From positions 1 through 14,108 of the forward strand of contig JASEGY010000049.1 in the NCBI GenBank assembly GCA_030019105.1: DNA of 14,108 nt, read 5' to 3'. The position numbers and the translations under genes are program-made. Numbering within the stretch: the first letter of the stretch is position 1; the number at the start of each line of letters is the position of its first letter. Origin of the DNA: a bacterium. GTDB lineage: Bacteria > UBA9089 > JASEGY01. The notes under the pieces were generated by a model. The model was given only the letters and a program-made list of their open reading frames with translations, ran no database searches and was not told the origin of the DNA. Shown here piece after piece: positions 6,293 through 12,285 of this stretch.

Positions 6293-7886
6293 GGATATAG
6301 ATAGTAAGATTGATTCAAAAGAGATTAGAAAGATCCTTCTCATTAGATCAGCTCCAGTAGAACGTGTAAATAATCTGATTAAAGATCTGAGGGCGAGGTT
6401 TCCCAAAGCACATATTACCGTTCTGGTCCAGCCAGAGGTAAGTGGACAATTTCCTGGCGTAGATGATACAATTTTATATAGGGAAAGGAGATTTGATCTT
6501 CTTAAGGGGCTTAAATGCCTACCGCAGATAAGAAAGAGAAGATACGATTTGGTCATTGTTCCGTATAATACCTCGAGTGGGGTTGGTTGTTTCAATGTGG
6601 AACTATTTTCCCTCCTGGTCAGGACAAGACACAGGATAGGATATGATATAGATGGGTATACTCATAACCTCTCCTTACCCTTTTATCTATCCATATTGAT
6701 AGCGCCCTTAAGACTCCTTGTTAGTCTGTGTATTCTTCTATTTGTTGCCATTTGGAGACACCCGTCTAATATCAAAAGACAAAAGGGAAGAAATCCTTGC
6801 ATAGGAATAGATGCCCGGGGATTAAGTCGTGGTACCGGTATTCAGAGATATATATATAACCTGATTAAGCATCTGTCGTTAGAGGAAGATGAGTTTGTAT
6901 ATACCATTTTTAAGGGCACCCAGAAGAGTCTATTCTCCTACTCCAATCTAAGGGAGAGGATTGTAAAGATTCCTATGTATAACTGGCAGGAGCAGGTTTT
7001 TTTTTCACAAGAGTTACTATCTCAGAAGGTGGATCTATTCTGGGGAACCAACTTTATTATTCCCTTAATAATGCCCTGCAAGTCTATTCTAACCATATAT
7101 GATCTTACCTTCCTCCATTTTCATGGCCAAAATCCTGTGCAGACAGAAAGGTGGATTCGGCTCTCTGCCAAGAGCGCTGATAGAATCATTGCCATATCAA
7201 AAAGCACAAAAAGGGATATCGTTAGATTTTTACATATCCCAGAAAATAAGATCAAGGTGATTTATCCAGGAATTGACCATAGGGTATATTGTGTCAGCAG
7301 AGATCCTAAGCTGATTGAATCTGCAAGGGATAGGTACAACCTATTGGATCGATATATCCTTTCCATAGGCTCTGCAGGCAGACGCAAGAATTACATTGGC
7401 ATGATAAAGGCCTGTCACAGACTAAAGAAAGAAGGGGTCTTTTATAAATTGGTCCTTGTCGGGGGAAGAAACTTCTTTCCAGAGGAGATATTTGCGGCCA
7501 TAGAGGGCCTGGAACTTAAGGATGATATTATCTTTACAGGATATGTGCCAGAGGAGGATTTACCCCTCCTGTATAATGGGGCCGAACTCTTTGTCTATCC
7601 CTCCTTTTTTGAAGGATTTGGACTGCCCGTTCTCGAGGCTATGGCCTGTGGCACACCAGTTGTTACCTCAAATACCTCCTCATTGCCAGAGGTTGCTGGG
7701 GATGCAGCCATATTAGTTGATCCAAACAACATAGAGGATATGGCTTATGCAATATATAAGGCTTTAACGGATAATACATTGAAGAAAGAGATGCGGGAGA
7801 AAGGATTGAGGCAAGCAAGTAAATTTTCATGGGAGAAGTGTGCAAGAGAAACATTAGGTGTTTGCAAAGAGGTTTTAGGGATTTAA
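6285..7886 (+). CDS. Hybrid GT9 N-terminal domain / membrane segment / GT4 glycosyltransferase
   Basis: A 533-residue protein of three parts. Residues about 14-128 look like only the N-terminal Rossmann half of a GT9 enzyme: EIRKILLIRSAP (13-24), ITVLVQPEVSGQFPGVDD (44-61), YDLVIVPYN (87-95), RIGYD (117-121). A hydrophobic stretch at about 132-157 forms one long or two short membrane segments. From 172 a full GT4 enzyme begins: CIGIDARGL (172-180), GTGIQRYIYNL (183-193), YILSIGSAGRRKN (357-369), VLVGGRNF (390-397), and the EX7E motif EGFGLPVLE with Glu443 and Glu451, followed by AMACGTPVVTS (452-462). The closest named relatives in style are O-antigen mannosyltransferases of the WbdB/MtfB type, which use GDP-mannose; that fits gmd nearby but is inference. 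The ATG at 6285 overlaps a gmd stub, and its Shine-Dalgarno is weak. Confidence 0.82.
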   Translation: MSEDIDSKIDSKEIRKILLIRSAPVERVNNLIKDLRARFPKAHITVLVQPEVSGQFPGVDDTILYRERRFDLLKGLKCLPQIRKRRYDLVIVPYNTSSGVGCFNVELFSLLVRTRHRIGYDIDGYTHNLSLPFYLSILIAPLRLLVSLCILLFVAIWRHPSNIKRQKGRNPCIGIDARGLSRGTGIQRYIYNLIKHLSLEEDEFVYTIFKGTQKSLFSYSNLRERIVKIPMYNWQEQVFFSQELLSQKVDLFWGTNFIIPLIMPCKSILTIYDLTFLHFHGQNPVQTERWIRLSAKSADRIIAISKSTKRDIVRFLHIPENKIKVIYPGIDHRVYCVSRDPKLIESARDRYNLLDRYILSIGSAGRRKNYIGMIKACHRLKKEGVFYKLVLVGGRNFFPEEIFAAIEGLELKDDIIFTGYVPEEDLPLLYNGAELFVYPSFFEGFGLPVLEAMACGTPVVTSNTSSLPEVAGDAAILVDPNNIEDMAYAIYKALTDNTLKKEMREKGLRQASKFSWEKCARETLGVCKEVLGI

Positions 7887-7931
7887 GAATTACGGTGATT
7901 CGTCAAGCAAATCTTTTGCTAAGGTAAGTAT

Positions 7932-7939
7932 AGCGTAAG
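7932..7939. repeat. Left target-site duplication of the MITE
   Basis: AGCGTAAG directly abuts the left inverted repeat and is repeated exactly at 8341-8348. Confidence 0.9.
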
Positions 7940-8340
7940 GAGACCGTTTTGAAAATGGGACTTGACCGAAACTCCCTGAGTTCCAAAGGGTTGCCTGCGA
8001 AGTCAGCATCATTGGCTGCTCCCATGCGCTCTCATTTCATTTGACATTTTTGGGTTGGTCCTGCTGGCCCAGCTAAAGTTTTGGCAACGAACTGCCGATG
8101 TATTCTTGAGAAGCTATAACGAGCTTGTCGAGAGGCCCTTAATATCCCGCAAAAACCGCCTGAGGACGCGCTCAAAGTCCCGCCAGGCGTCCGTGGGGTC
8201 ACGCTAAGGTGAGAAATCAGATCTTTGAAATCGACGGTTTGGAATTTCGGTGAAATTTCCCTCCTGGAATCTGGAAAAAGATGTCAAGGGAATTTTAACA
8301 TCGGCTTTTCAAAATCAAGTCCCATTTTCAAAACGGTCTC
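7940..8340. mobile_element. MITE-like non-autonomous transposable element, 401 bp
   Basis: The ends are perfect 26-bp inverted repeats: 7940-7965 starts GAGACCGTTTTGAAAATGGG, and 8315-8340 is its exact reverse complement. Both ends are flanked by the 8-bp direct repeat AGCGTAAG, a target-site duplication. Inside there is no substantial open frame, so it cannot make its own transposase. A GGACGC (8164-8169) / GCGTCC (8187-8192) stem and an AATTTC-GGT-GAAATT hairpin lie within. Eight-base duplications are typical of several insertion-sequence families (ISL3, IS66, IS256, ISAs1, IS1595); I do not recognise this end sequence as any one of them. The intact ends and matching flanks point to a fairly recent insertion between two polysaccharide genes. 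Confidence 0.9.
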
Positions 8341-8348
8341 AGCGTAAG
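8341..8348. repeat. Right target-site duplication of the MITE
   Basis: AGCGTAAG follows the right inverted repeat directly and equals 7932-7939. Confidence 0.9.
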
Positions 8349-8522
8349 CATTCAGGTATCAGGTGTCAGCTTAACCCTAAGAAAACCAAGGTTGGAGATG
8401 ATTGAGGACGGATTCTATCCTTCAACCTCTCCAGAGTAGCTACGGGCTCTATATACCAAGCAAAACCCGATACCTGACGCCTGAGTATAGCTTCCAAATA
8501 TCTGGTAAGGGGGAATAGTGAA
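8349..8522 (+). other. Leader of gmd with inverted heptamer-type repeats
   Basis: CAGGTATCAGGTGTCAG (8353-8369) and GATACCTGACGCCTGAG (8469-8485) are an imperfect inverted pair built from CAGGNNT heptamers. AAGGGGG at 8507-8513 is the likely Shine-Dalgarno for gmd, 9 nt before the ATG. I find no convincing promoter or terminator in this stretch. Confidence 0.45.
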
Positions 8523-9500
8523 ATGAAAAAGGCATTAATTACAGGAATAACCGGACAGGATGGGAGTTACCTGTCGGAGCTTCTTTTAGAGAAGGGTTAT
8601 GAGGTGCATGGGACTATCAGGCGAGTAGCGCTTGAAGACCCTGACCGTAGACTTTGTCGAATAAGCCATATCCTTGATAGAGTAATATTGCATCCTGCCT
8701 CTTTGGAAAGTTACGCCAGCATATTTAGGATAATTGATAAAGTAAGCCCTGATGAATGTTATCACTTAGCAGCCCAGAGTTATGTAAGTTACTCCTTTGA
8801 GGATGAATTTTCTACCATTAATACCAATATCAATGGAACACATTTTGTTCTGTCTGCAATTAAAGAGAAGTCTCCTGATTGTAAATTTTACTTTGCCGGA
8901 TCAAGTGAGATGTTTGGAAATGCAAAGGAAGTGCCTCAGAATGAAAATACACCTTTTCAACCTCGTTCTCCTTATGGAATATCTAAAGTTGCCGGTTTCC
9001 ATCTGGCTCGGAACTACAGGGAGGCTTATGAAATATTTGCCTGTAATGGGATACTCTTTAATCATGAGAGCCCGAGGCGAGGTTTTGAGTTTGTAACAAG
9101 GAAGATAACAGACGGAATAGCTAAGATTAAATTAGGATTGGCCAGTGAACTGAGATTGGGCAACCTGGAGGCTAAAAGGGATTGGGGTTTTTCTAAGGAC
9201 TATGTCATGGCAATGTGGCTTATGCTTCAGCAGGATAAGCCCGATGACTATGTTATTGCCACAGGCAAGACATATTCTGTTCGAGAATTTGTAGAAACAG
9301 CCTTTGACTATGTTGGTCTTAATTGGCAGGACTATGTCATAGTAGATGAAAGACTTTATCGTCCGGCAGAGATTCATGAGCTTAGAGGCGATTATAGCAA
9401 AGCAAAAAAGAAACTTGGATGGCAGCCAAAGGTCGGCTTTAAGGATATGGTTAAGATGATGGTTGAAACAGACTTGGAGAGGTTGAAAAAGAATAGGTAA
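8523..9500 (+). CDS. gmd: GDP-mannose 4,6-dehydratase
   Basis: A 325-residue extended SDR that converts GDP-D-mannose into GDP-4-keto-6-deoxy-D-mannose in the cytoplasm, the entry step to GDP-fucose, GDP-rhamnose, colitose, perosamine and related sugars. The NADP-binding turn is GITGQDG (8-14). The catalytic set is complete: Ser127-Ser128-Glu129, Tyr151 and Lys155. NHESPRRG (180-187), LGNLEAKRDWGF (212-223) and RPAEIHELRGDYSKAKKKLGW (280-300) are classic Gmd substrate and dimer motifs. The length is at the short end of the normal range. Translation starts at ATG 8523 behind AAGGGGG. It stands apart from the GT4 gene because the MITE has inserted between them, so it may now be transcribed separately. 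Its product would feed the divergent SDR at 4337 and possibly the C-methyltransferase at 383. Confidence 0.95.
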   Translation: MKKALITGITGQDGSYLSELLLEKGYEVHGTIRRVALEDPDRRLCRISHILDRVILHPASLESYASIFRIIDKVSPDECYHLAAQSYVSYSFEDEFSTINTNINGTHFVLSAIKEKSPDCKFYFAGSSEMFGNAKEVPQNENTPFQPRSPYGISKVAGFHLARNYREAYEIFACNGILFNHESPRRGFEFVTRKITDGIAKIKLGLASELRLGNLEAKRDWGFSKDYVMAMWLMLQQDKPDDYVIATGKTYSVREFVETAFDYVGLNWQDYVIVDERLYRPAEIHELRGDYSKAKKKLGWQPKVGFKDMVKMMVETDLERLKKNR

Positions 9501-9547
9501 AGCGGTGTTTTTGTCAATCGAAAAGATCGTCCTTTTTGTTCCCTGGC

Positions 9548-9652
9548 CTGGAGATTTCAAGAGTCTTTGCTGATTATGCCCGGAAAGAACTGGGGCTTGG
9601 TATCAAGACTTGTAAACTGGAAGAAGCAGGGTTTGAAGATAAATCCTTATGA
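9548..9652 (+). pseudogene. Internal fragment of a class I SAM methyltransferase
   Basis: In the frame ending at TGA 9650-9652 the sequence reads LEISRVFADYARKELG (starting at 9548) and goes on to KLEEAGFEDKSL. This is the usual stretch between motif I and motif III in Methyltransf_11/23-type enzymes (GVEIS..A..YARKELG...G.LEEAGF.D.SFD). Both sides are missing: no SAM-binding GxGxG loop upstream and nothing after the SFD position. The fragment ends exactly on the ATG of the next methyltransferase (ATGA overlap), so it looks like a recombination scar rather than a gene. Confidence 0.6.
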
Positions 9653-10467
9653 GTATAGAACTTCCCTTATGGCTTCATAAACAACTTTATACTGCAGCGA
9701 TTGCAATCTGCCGCCAATTTAACCCTGAGCTTTCGGATCTCCTGAAATTTATTGCGACTGACGGGGCTCTGGATCGTCGTCAGGTTTTTAAGAGCCGTTT
9801 AGGTATTATCAGGTTTCTTGAGTATAGCCTGATTATGCGCTACCTGGCGTTGGAACCAGGGATGAGGGTTCTGGATATTGGATCTAACTATCGACCATTT
9901 CCATTGTGGGTTTTGTCCAGGGGCTGCCATGTTTATCCTACGGATATACCGGAATCAGAGCAGGCACTCCGGCGCTACTGGGATCATCCCTTTGCCTGTC
10001 GGAATCGAGAGCGATTTCATCCACAGGTCCAGGACGGGCGGCAATTTACCTGTTCCGATGGTTCCTTTGACCGCGCAACTTGCATCTCCGTGATTGAACA
10101 TATACCGGAGGACGAGAAGGTGGCCGCAGAGATTGGGCGGGTACTGCGTCCAGGGGGGCGGGCAGTTTTAACTTTTCCGGTGGCCCGTGAATCGAGCCTA
10201 TCGGGTTCTGCGGGTGGAGAGTGGCCGGTATTGCGTTGTTATACCGAAGAGACCATGATGAAAAGAATTGTCCAACCTTCCGGCCTGCTTCTCAAGAAGG
10301 TTGATTACTACCAACTGCGCCGAACCGTCTCATATCAGCAACATTTATGGTTTGGCGCTCCCTTAAGCCTCATTCTATTTCAGCGTAAGGATAAACTCGA
10401 TGAATCATTTAGAAAGATCAATCCCCTCGACACAGGGATATTGGTTCTGGAGAAACCAAAGGAGTAA
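9649..10467 (+). CDS. Class I SAM-dependent methyltransferase
   Basis: A 272-residue protein with a Methyltransf_11-type core. Motif I is VLDIGSNYRPFPL (74-86), the acidic residue after strand 2 is Asp99 in VYPTDI (95-100), motif III is CISVIEHIPEDEK (145-157), and LRPGGRAVLTFP (166-177) follows. The N-terminal 70 residues are helical and basic and may bind the acceptor. In this setting it could methylate a sugar hydroxyl or the end of a glycan chain, but the substrate cannot be read. The ATG overlaps the stop of a methyltransferase fragment, and no good Shine-Dalgarno is present, so initiation may be weak or coupled. Base composition looks richer in G+C than the flanking gmd and AlbA genes, hinting at a separate origin. 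Confidence 0.8.
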   Translation: MSIELPLWLHKQLYTAAIAICRQFNPELSDLLKFIATDGALDRRQVFKSRLGIIRFLEYSLIMRYLALEPGMRVLDIGSNYRPFPLWVLSRGCHVYPTDIPESEQALRRYWDHPFACRNRERFHPQVQDGRQFTCSDGSFDRATCISVIEHIPEDEKVAAEIGRVLRPGGRAVLTFPVARESSLSGSAGGEWPVLRCYTEETMMKRIVQPSGLLLKKVDYYQLRRTVSYQQHLWFGAPLSLILFQRKDKLDESFRKINPLDTGILVLEKPKE

Positions 10468-10478
10468 AGTAACTCCTT
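10459..10478 (+). terminator. Weak hairpin over the methyltransferase stop
   Basis: AAGGAGT (10459-10465) and ACTCCTT (10472-10478) form a perfect 7-bp stem with a 6-nt loop that includes the stop codon. The stem can be extended past one A/A mismatch by two C-G pairs. No U-tract follows, so termination is uncertain. Confidence 0.35.
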
Positions 10479-10645
10479 AGGCAGATAGGCTGTAGGCATT
10501 TAGACTGTAGAGGGAATCATGCGTGATCATATGAAGCTCAGGGCCTTTGTAGTGGACGACGAAGTCGTGATTTTGATCTATCGACGAGTAGGTTTTGGGT
10601 GCCCTGATTCGGTCAATACGCCAAAACTAACAGCCTTCAGCCTAA
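10477..10645. repeat. Inverted AGGCTGN-type heptamer repeats
   Basis: TAGGCTGTAGGC (10487-10498), followed by TTTAGACTGTAG, faces GCCTTCAGCCTA (10633-10644) on the other strand. The two 12-mers match at 11 of 12 positions as inverted copies. The repeat runs through the small open frame at 10519, which argues that the frame is not an intact gene. Confidence 0.5.
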
Positions 10646-10746
10646 ACAACCTTAGTAGGTACGGAGTAAAAAAGATGGCCGAAACGATGATCATCGCCGA
10701 GAAAAATATAGTCTCAGGAAGTGAGGGATTATGCGCTTGGAAATAA
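10519..10746 (+). pseudogene. Possible response-regulator receiver fragment (orphan small ORF)
   Basis: A 75-codon frame with a fair Shine-Dalgarno (AGAGGG, 10509-10514). Residues 7-20, LRAFVVDDEVVILI, look like the first strand and acidic pocket (Asp13-Asp14) of a receiver domain. Nothing after residue 20 fits a receiver: no phospho-acceptor aspartate, threonine or lysine positions follow. The middle is encoded by an AGGCTGN repeat copy, and the end overlaps the AlbA gene by 16 nt. It may be a truncated remnant or chance. Confidence 0.3.
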
Positions 10747-12113
10747 AAATAAGGGAGCTTTTGTCCCAGCTTGAAGGAAGGATGTTAGAGTTTAAAGAAT
10801 ATCTGCCTTCAGGCCGGCAACTGGCTAAAACGGTTATTGCTTTTGCTAATGGTAGTGGGGGGAAGATTATTATTGGAGTAAAGGATAAACCAAGAGAAAT
10901 TATTGGGGTAAAGAGTGAGGATTTATTCTTATTAGAAGAATCTATCTCAAGTATCATATATGACAGTTGTGGGCCTTTGATTGTTCCCCATATTAGAATA
11001 GAGCAAATTGAGGATAAATCTTTATTAATCATTACTATATATCCTGGTAATGATAAGCCGTATTATCTTAAAGGTACTGGTCGGGAAAAAGGCGTTTATG
11101 TCAGGGTTGGTTCCTCTAATAGAGTGGCTGATTTGCCCACTATTCAGGAATTAGAAAGACAGCGGTTAAATATAAGTTATGATTCAACACCCTTATTTAG
11201 AGCTTCTCCTGGCGATCTTGATAATTCTTCTATTGAGGAGTATCTGACTTTAAGGGAAGAGGTAAGGGGTATTCCAAAGGAGCTTTTTTCTAAAAGACTT
11301 CTGTTGAAACTTCGATTGGCCAGGGAAGAGGGCGAAGAAATCTTTCCCACGGTAGGGGGAATTTTGCTTTTTGGGAAAGCTCCCCTTGATTATTTTCCCT
11401 ACGGGAAGATTAAATGTGCCCGGTTTAAAGGGCAGGAGATGGAAGAGTTTATTGACCAGCAGGAAATATTCGGCAGGCTTAAAGATCAAGTGGAAGAGGC
11501 AATGAAATTTTTCAAGAGAAACGTTCGGCGAGGAGCAAAAATCAAAGGATTATATAGAGAAGAGAGGTATGAATATCCTGAAATAGCCATAAGAGAAGCA
11601 ATTATCAATGCTGTGGTTCATAGGGATTACAGTATGCCTGGTTCGGACATAAAATTTGCTATCTTTGATGATCGGATTGAAATCACCAGTCCTGGAGTAC
11701 TACCTATTGGTATTTCCCTGGAAGATCTTGGTACCGGCTCATCTGAGATAAGAAATAGAGTTATGGCTAAGATATTCAGAGATATTGGCCTTATAGAAGA
11801 GTGGGGTAGGGGGATAAGGATAATGAGGGAAAAGATGAAGGATTGGGGATTGAAGCTGCCTTTATTTAAAGAGGAAGGGAATTATTTTAAGGTGATCTTC
11901 TTTGGAGAAGAAAAAAGTAATCGGATACCGGAAGAGGAATCTGTTAAAATCCTTGAATTTATTCAAAGAGAAGGAAAGATAGAAAATAAGGATGTCCAGG
12001 AAATATTAGGGGTGCACAGAAATACAGCCTTGAATAAGCTAAGGGCGATTGTAGCCTCAGGTAAGATAGAACAAAGAAAAAATGGGAAGATGAGTTGTTA
12101 TGTGATGGCATGA
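10731..12113 (+). CDS. AlbA_2 (Schlafen-type) / HATPase_c_4 / winged-helix regulator
   Basis: A 460-residue protein with the layout of the COG2865 'putative transcriptional regulators', often misnamed RecG-like. The AlbA_2 domain covers about 10-135: EFKEYLP (20-26), VIAFANGSGGKIIIGVKD (35-52), VYVRVGSSNRVA (122-133). The GHKL-type ATP-binding domain covers about 280-395: N-box REAIINAVVHRDYS (288-301), FDDRIEITSPG (312-322), RNRVMAKIFRDIGLIEEWGRGI (341-362). A C-terminal helix-turn-helix lies at about 403-455, with NKDVQEILGVHRNTALNKL (419-437). The start has GTGAGGGA (10721-10728) before the ATG. The cellular role of the family is poorly known; proposals include DNA-binding regulation and phage defence. 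Codon use is AT-rich like the ATPase gene downstream, which is probably its functional or evolutionary neighbour. Three TGTGCA copies follow the stop. Confidence 0.87.
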   Translation: MRLEIKIRELLSQLEGRMLEFKEYLPSGRQLAKTVIAFANGSGGKIIIGVKDKPREIIGVKSEDLFLLEESISSIIYDSCGPLIVPHIRIEQIEDKSLLIITIYPGNDKPYYLKGTGREKGVYVRVGSSNRVADLPTIQELERQRLNISYDSTPLFRASPGDLDNSSIEEYLTLREEVRGIPKELFSKRLLLKLRLAREEGEEIFPTVGGILLFGKAPLDYFPYGKIKCARFKGQEMEEFIDQQEIFGRLKDQVEEAMKFFKRNVRRGAKIKGLYREERYEYPEIAIREAIINAVVHRDYSMPGSDIKFAIFDDRIEITSPGVLPIGISLEDLGTGSSEIRNRVMAKIFRDIGLIEEWGRGIRIMREKMKDWGLKLPLFKEEGNYFKVIFFGEEKSNRIPEEESVKILEFIQREGKIENKDVQEILGVHRNTALNKLRAIVASGKIEQRKNGKMSCYVMA

Positions 12114-12115
12114 TT

Positions 12116-12140
12116 TGTGCACAATGTGCATAGATGTGCA
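12116..12140. promoter_or_regulatory. Three TGTGCA repeats, candidate regulator-binding cluster
   Basis: TGTGCA occurs at 12116-12121, 12125-12130 and 12135-12140, with start-to-start steps of 9 and 10 bases, close to one helical turn. The first copy extends to the palindrome TGTGCACA. The cluster lies between the AlbA gene and the ATPase promoter, about 85 bases upstream of the -35 box. A binding site for the helix-turn-helix protein encoded just before is possible; that is inference. Confidence 0.4.
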
Positions 12141-12225
12141 AACCGAAGGTTGAGTAGATTAGGTTATAAGTTGGGGACTTGCCTTCCCAAATGGCTGAAA
12201 TGAGGATCAAGGCCAATAAAAATGG

Positions 12226-12254
12226 TTGACAAACAGAGAGGATTCGTATATAAT
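12226..12254 (+). promoter_or_regulatory. Consensus sigma70 promoter of the ATPase gene
   Basis: TTGACA (12226-12231), a 17-bp spacer, and TATAAT (12249-12254) match the consensus at every position. Transcription would start near 12261, giving a leader of about 25 nt before ATG 12286. A TTG inside the -35 box is in frame with the gene but cannot be the start if this promoter is used. Confidence 0.85.
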
Positions 12255-12273
12255 TCTACTTAGAATTATTCTA
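12250..12273. promoter_or_regulatory. Palindromic operator candidate over the -10 box and start point
   Basis: ATAATTCTACTTAGAATTAT (12250-12269) is a perfect palindrome with 9-bp arms around CT. It shares its left arm with the -10 box. TAGAATTATTCTA (12261-12273) is a second palindrome using the same middle half-site. So three half-sites ATTCTA / TAGAAT / ATTCTA lie in a row across the -10 and start region, a good place for repression. Confidence 0.55.
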
Positions 12274-12279
12274 GAGGGA
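12274..12279 (+). promoter_or_regulatory. Shine-Dalgarno that sets the ATPase start at 12286
   Basis: GAGGGA lies 6 nt before ATG 12286. No comparable site precedes the in-frame TTG at 12226, which sits in the promoter's -35 box. Confidence 0.8.
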
Positions 12280-12285
12280 ATTATT

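Noticed and set aside
7906..7920. AGCAAA/TTTGCT hairpin after the GT4 gene as a terminator
   Set aside because: It is a short, AT-rich 6-bp stem with no U-tract, too weak to call.
12226..12285. TTG at 12226 as the start of the ATPase
   Set aside because: It lies in the -35 box of a consensus promoter, upstream of the expected transcription start; ATG 12286 has a good Shine-Dalgarno and the family's normal N-terminus.
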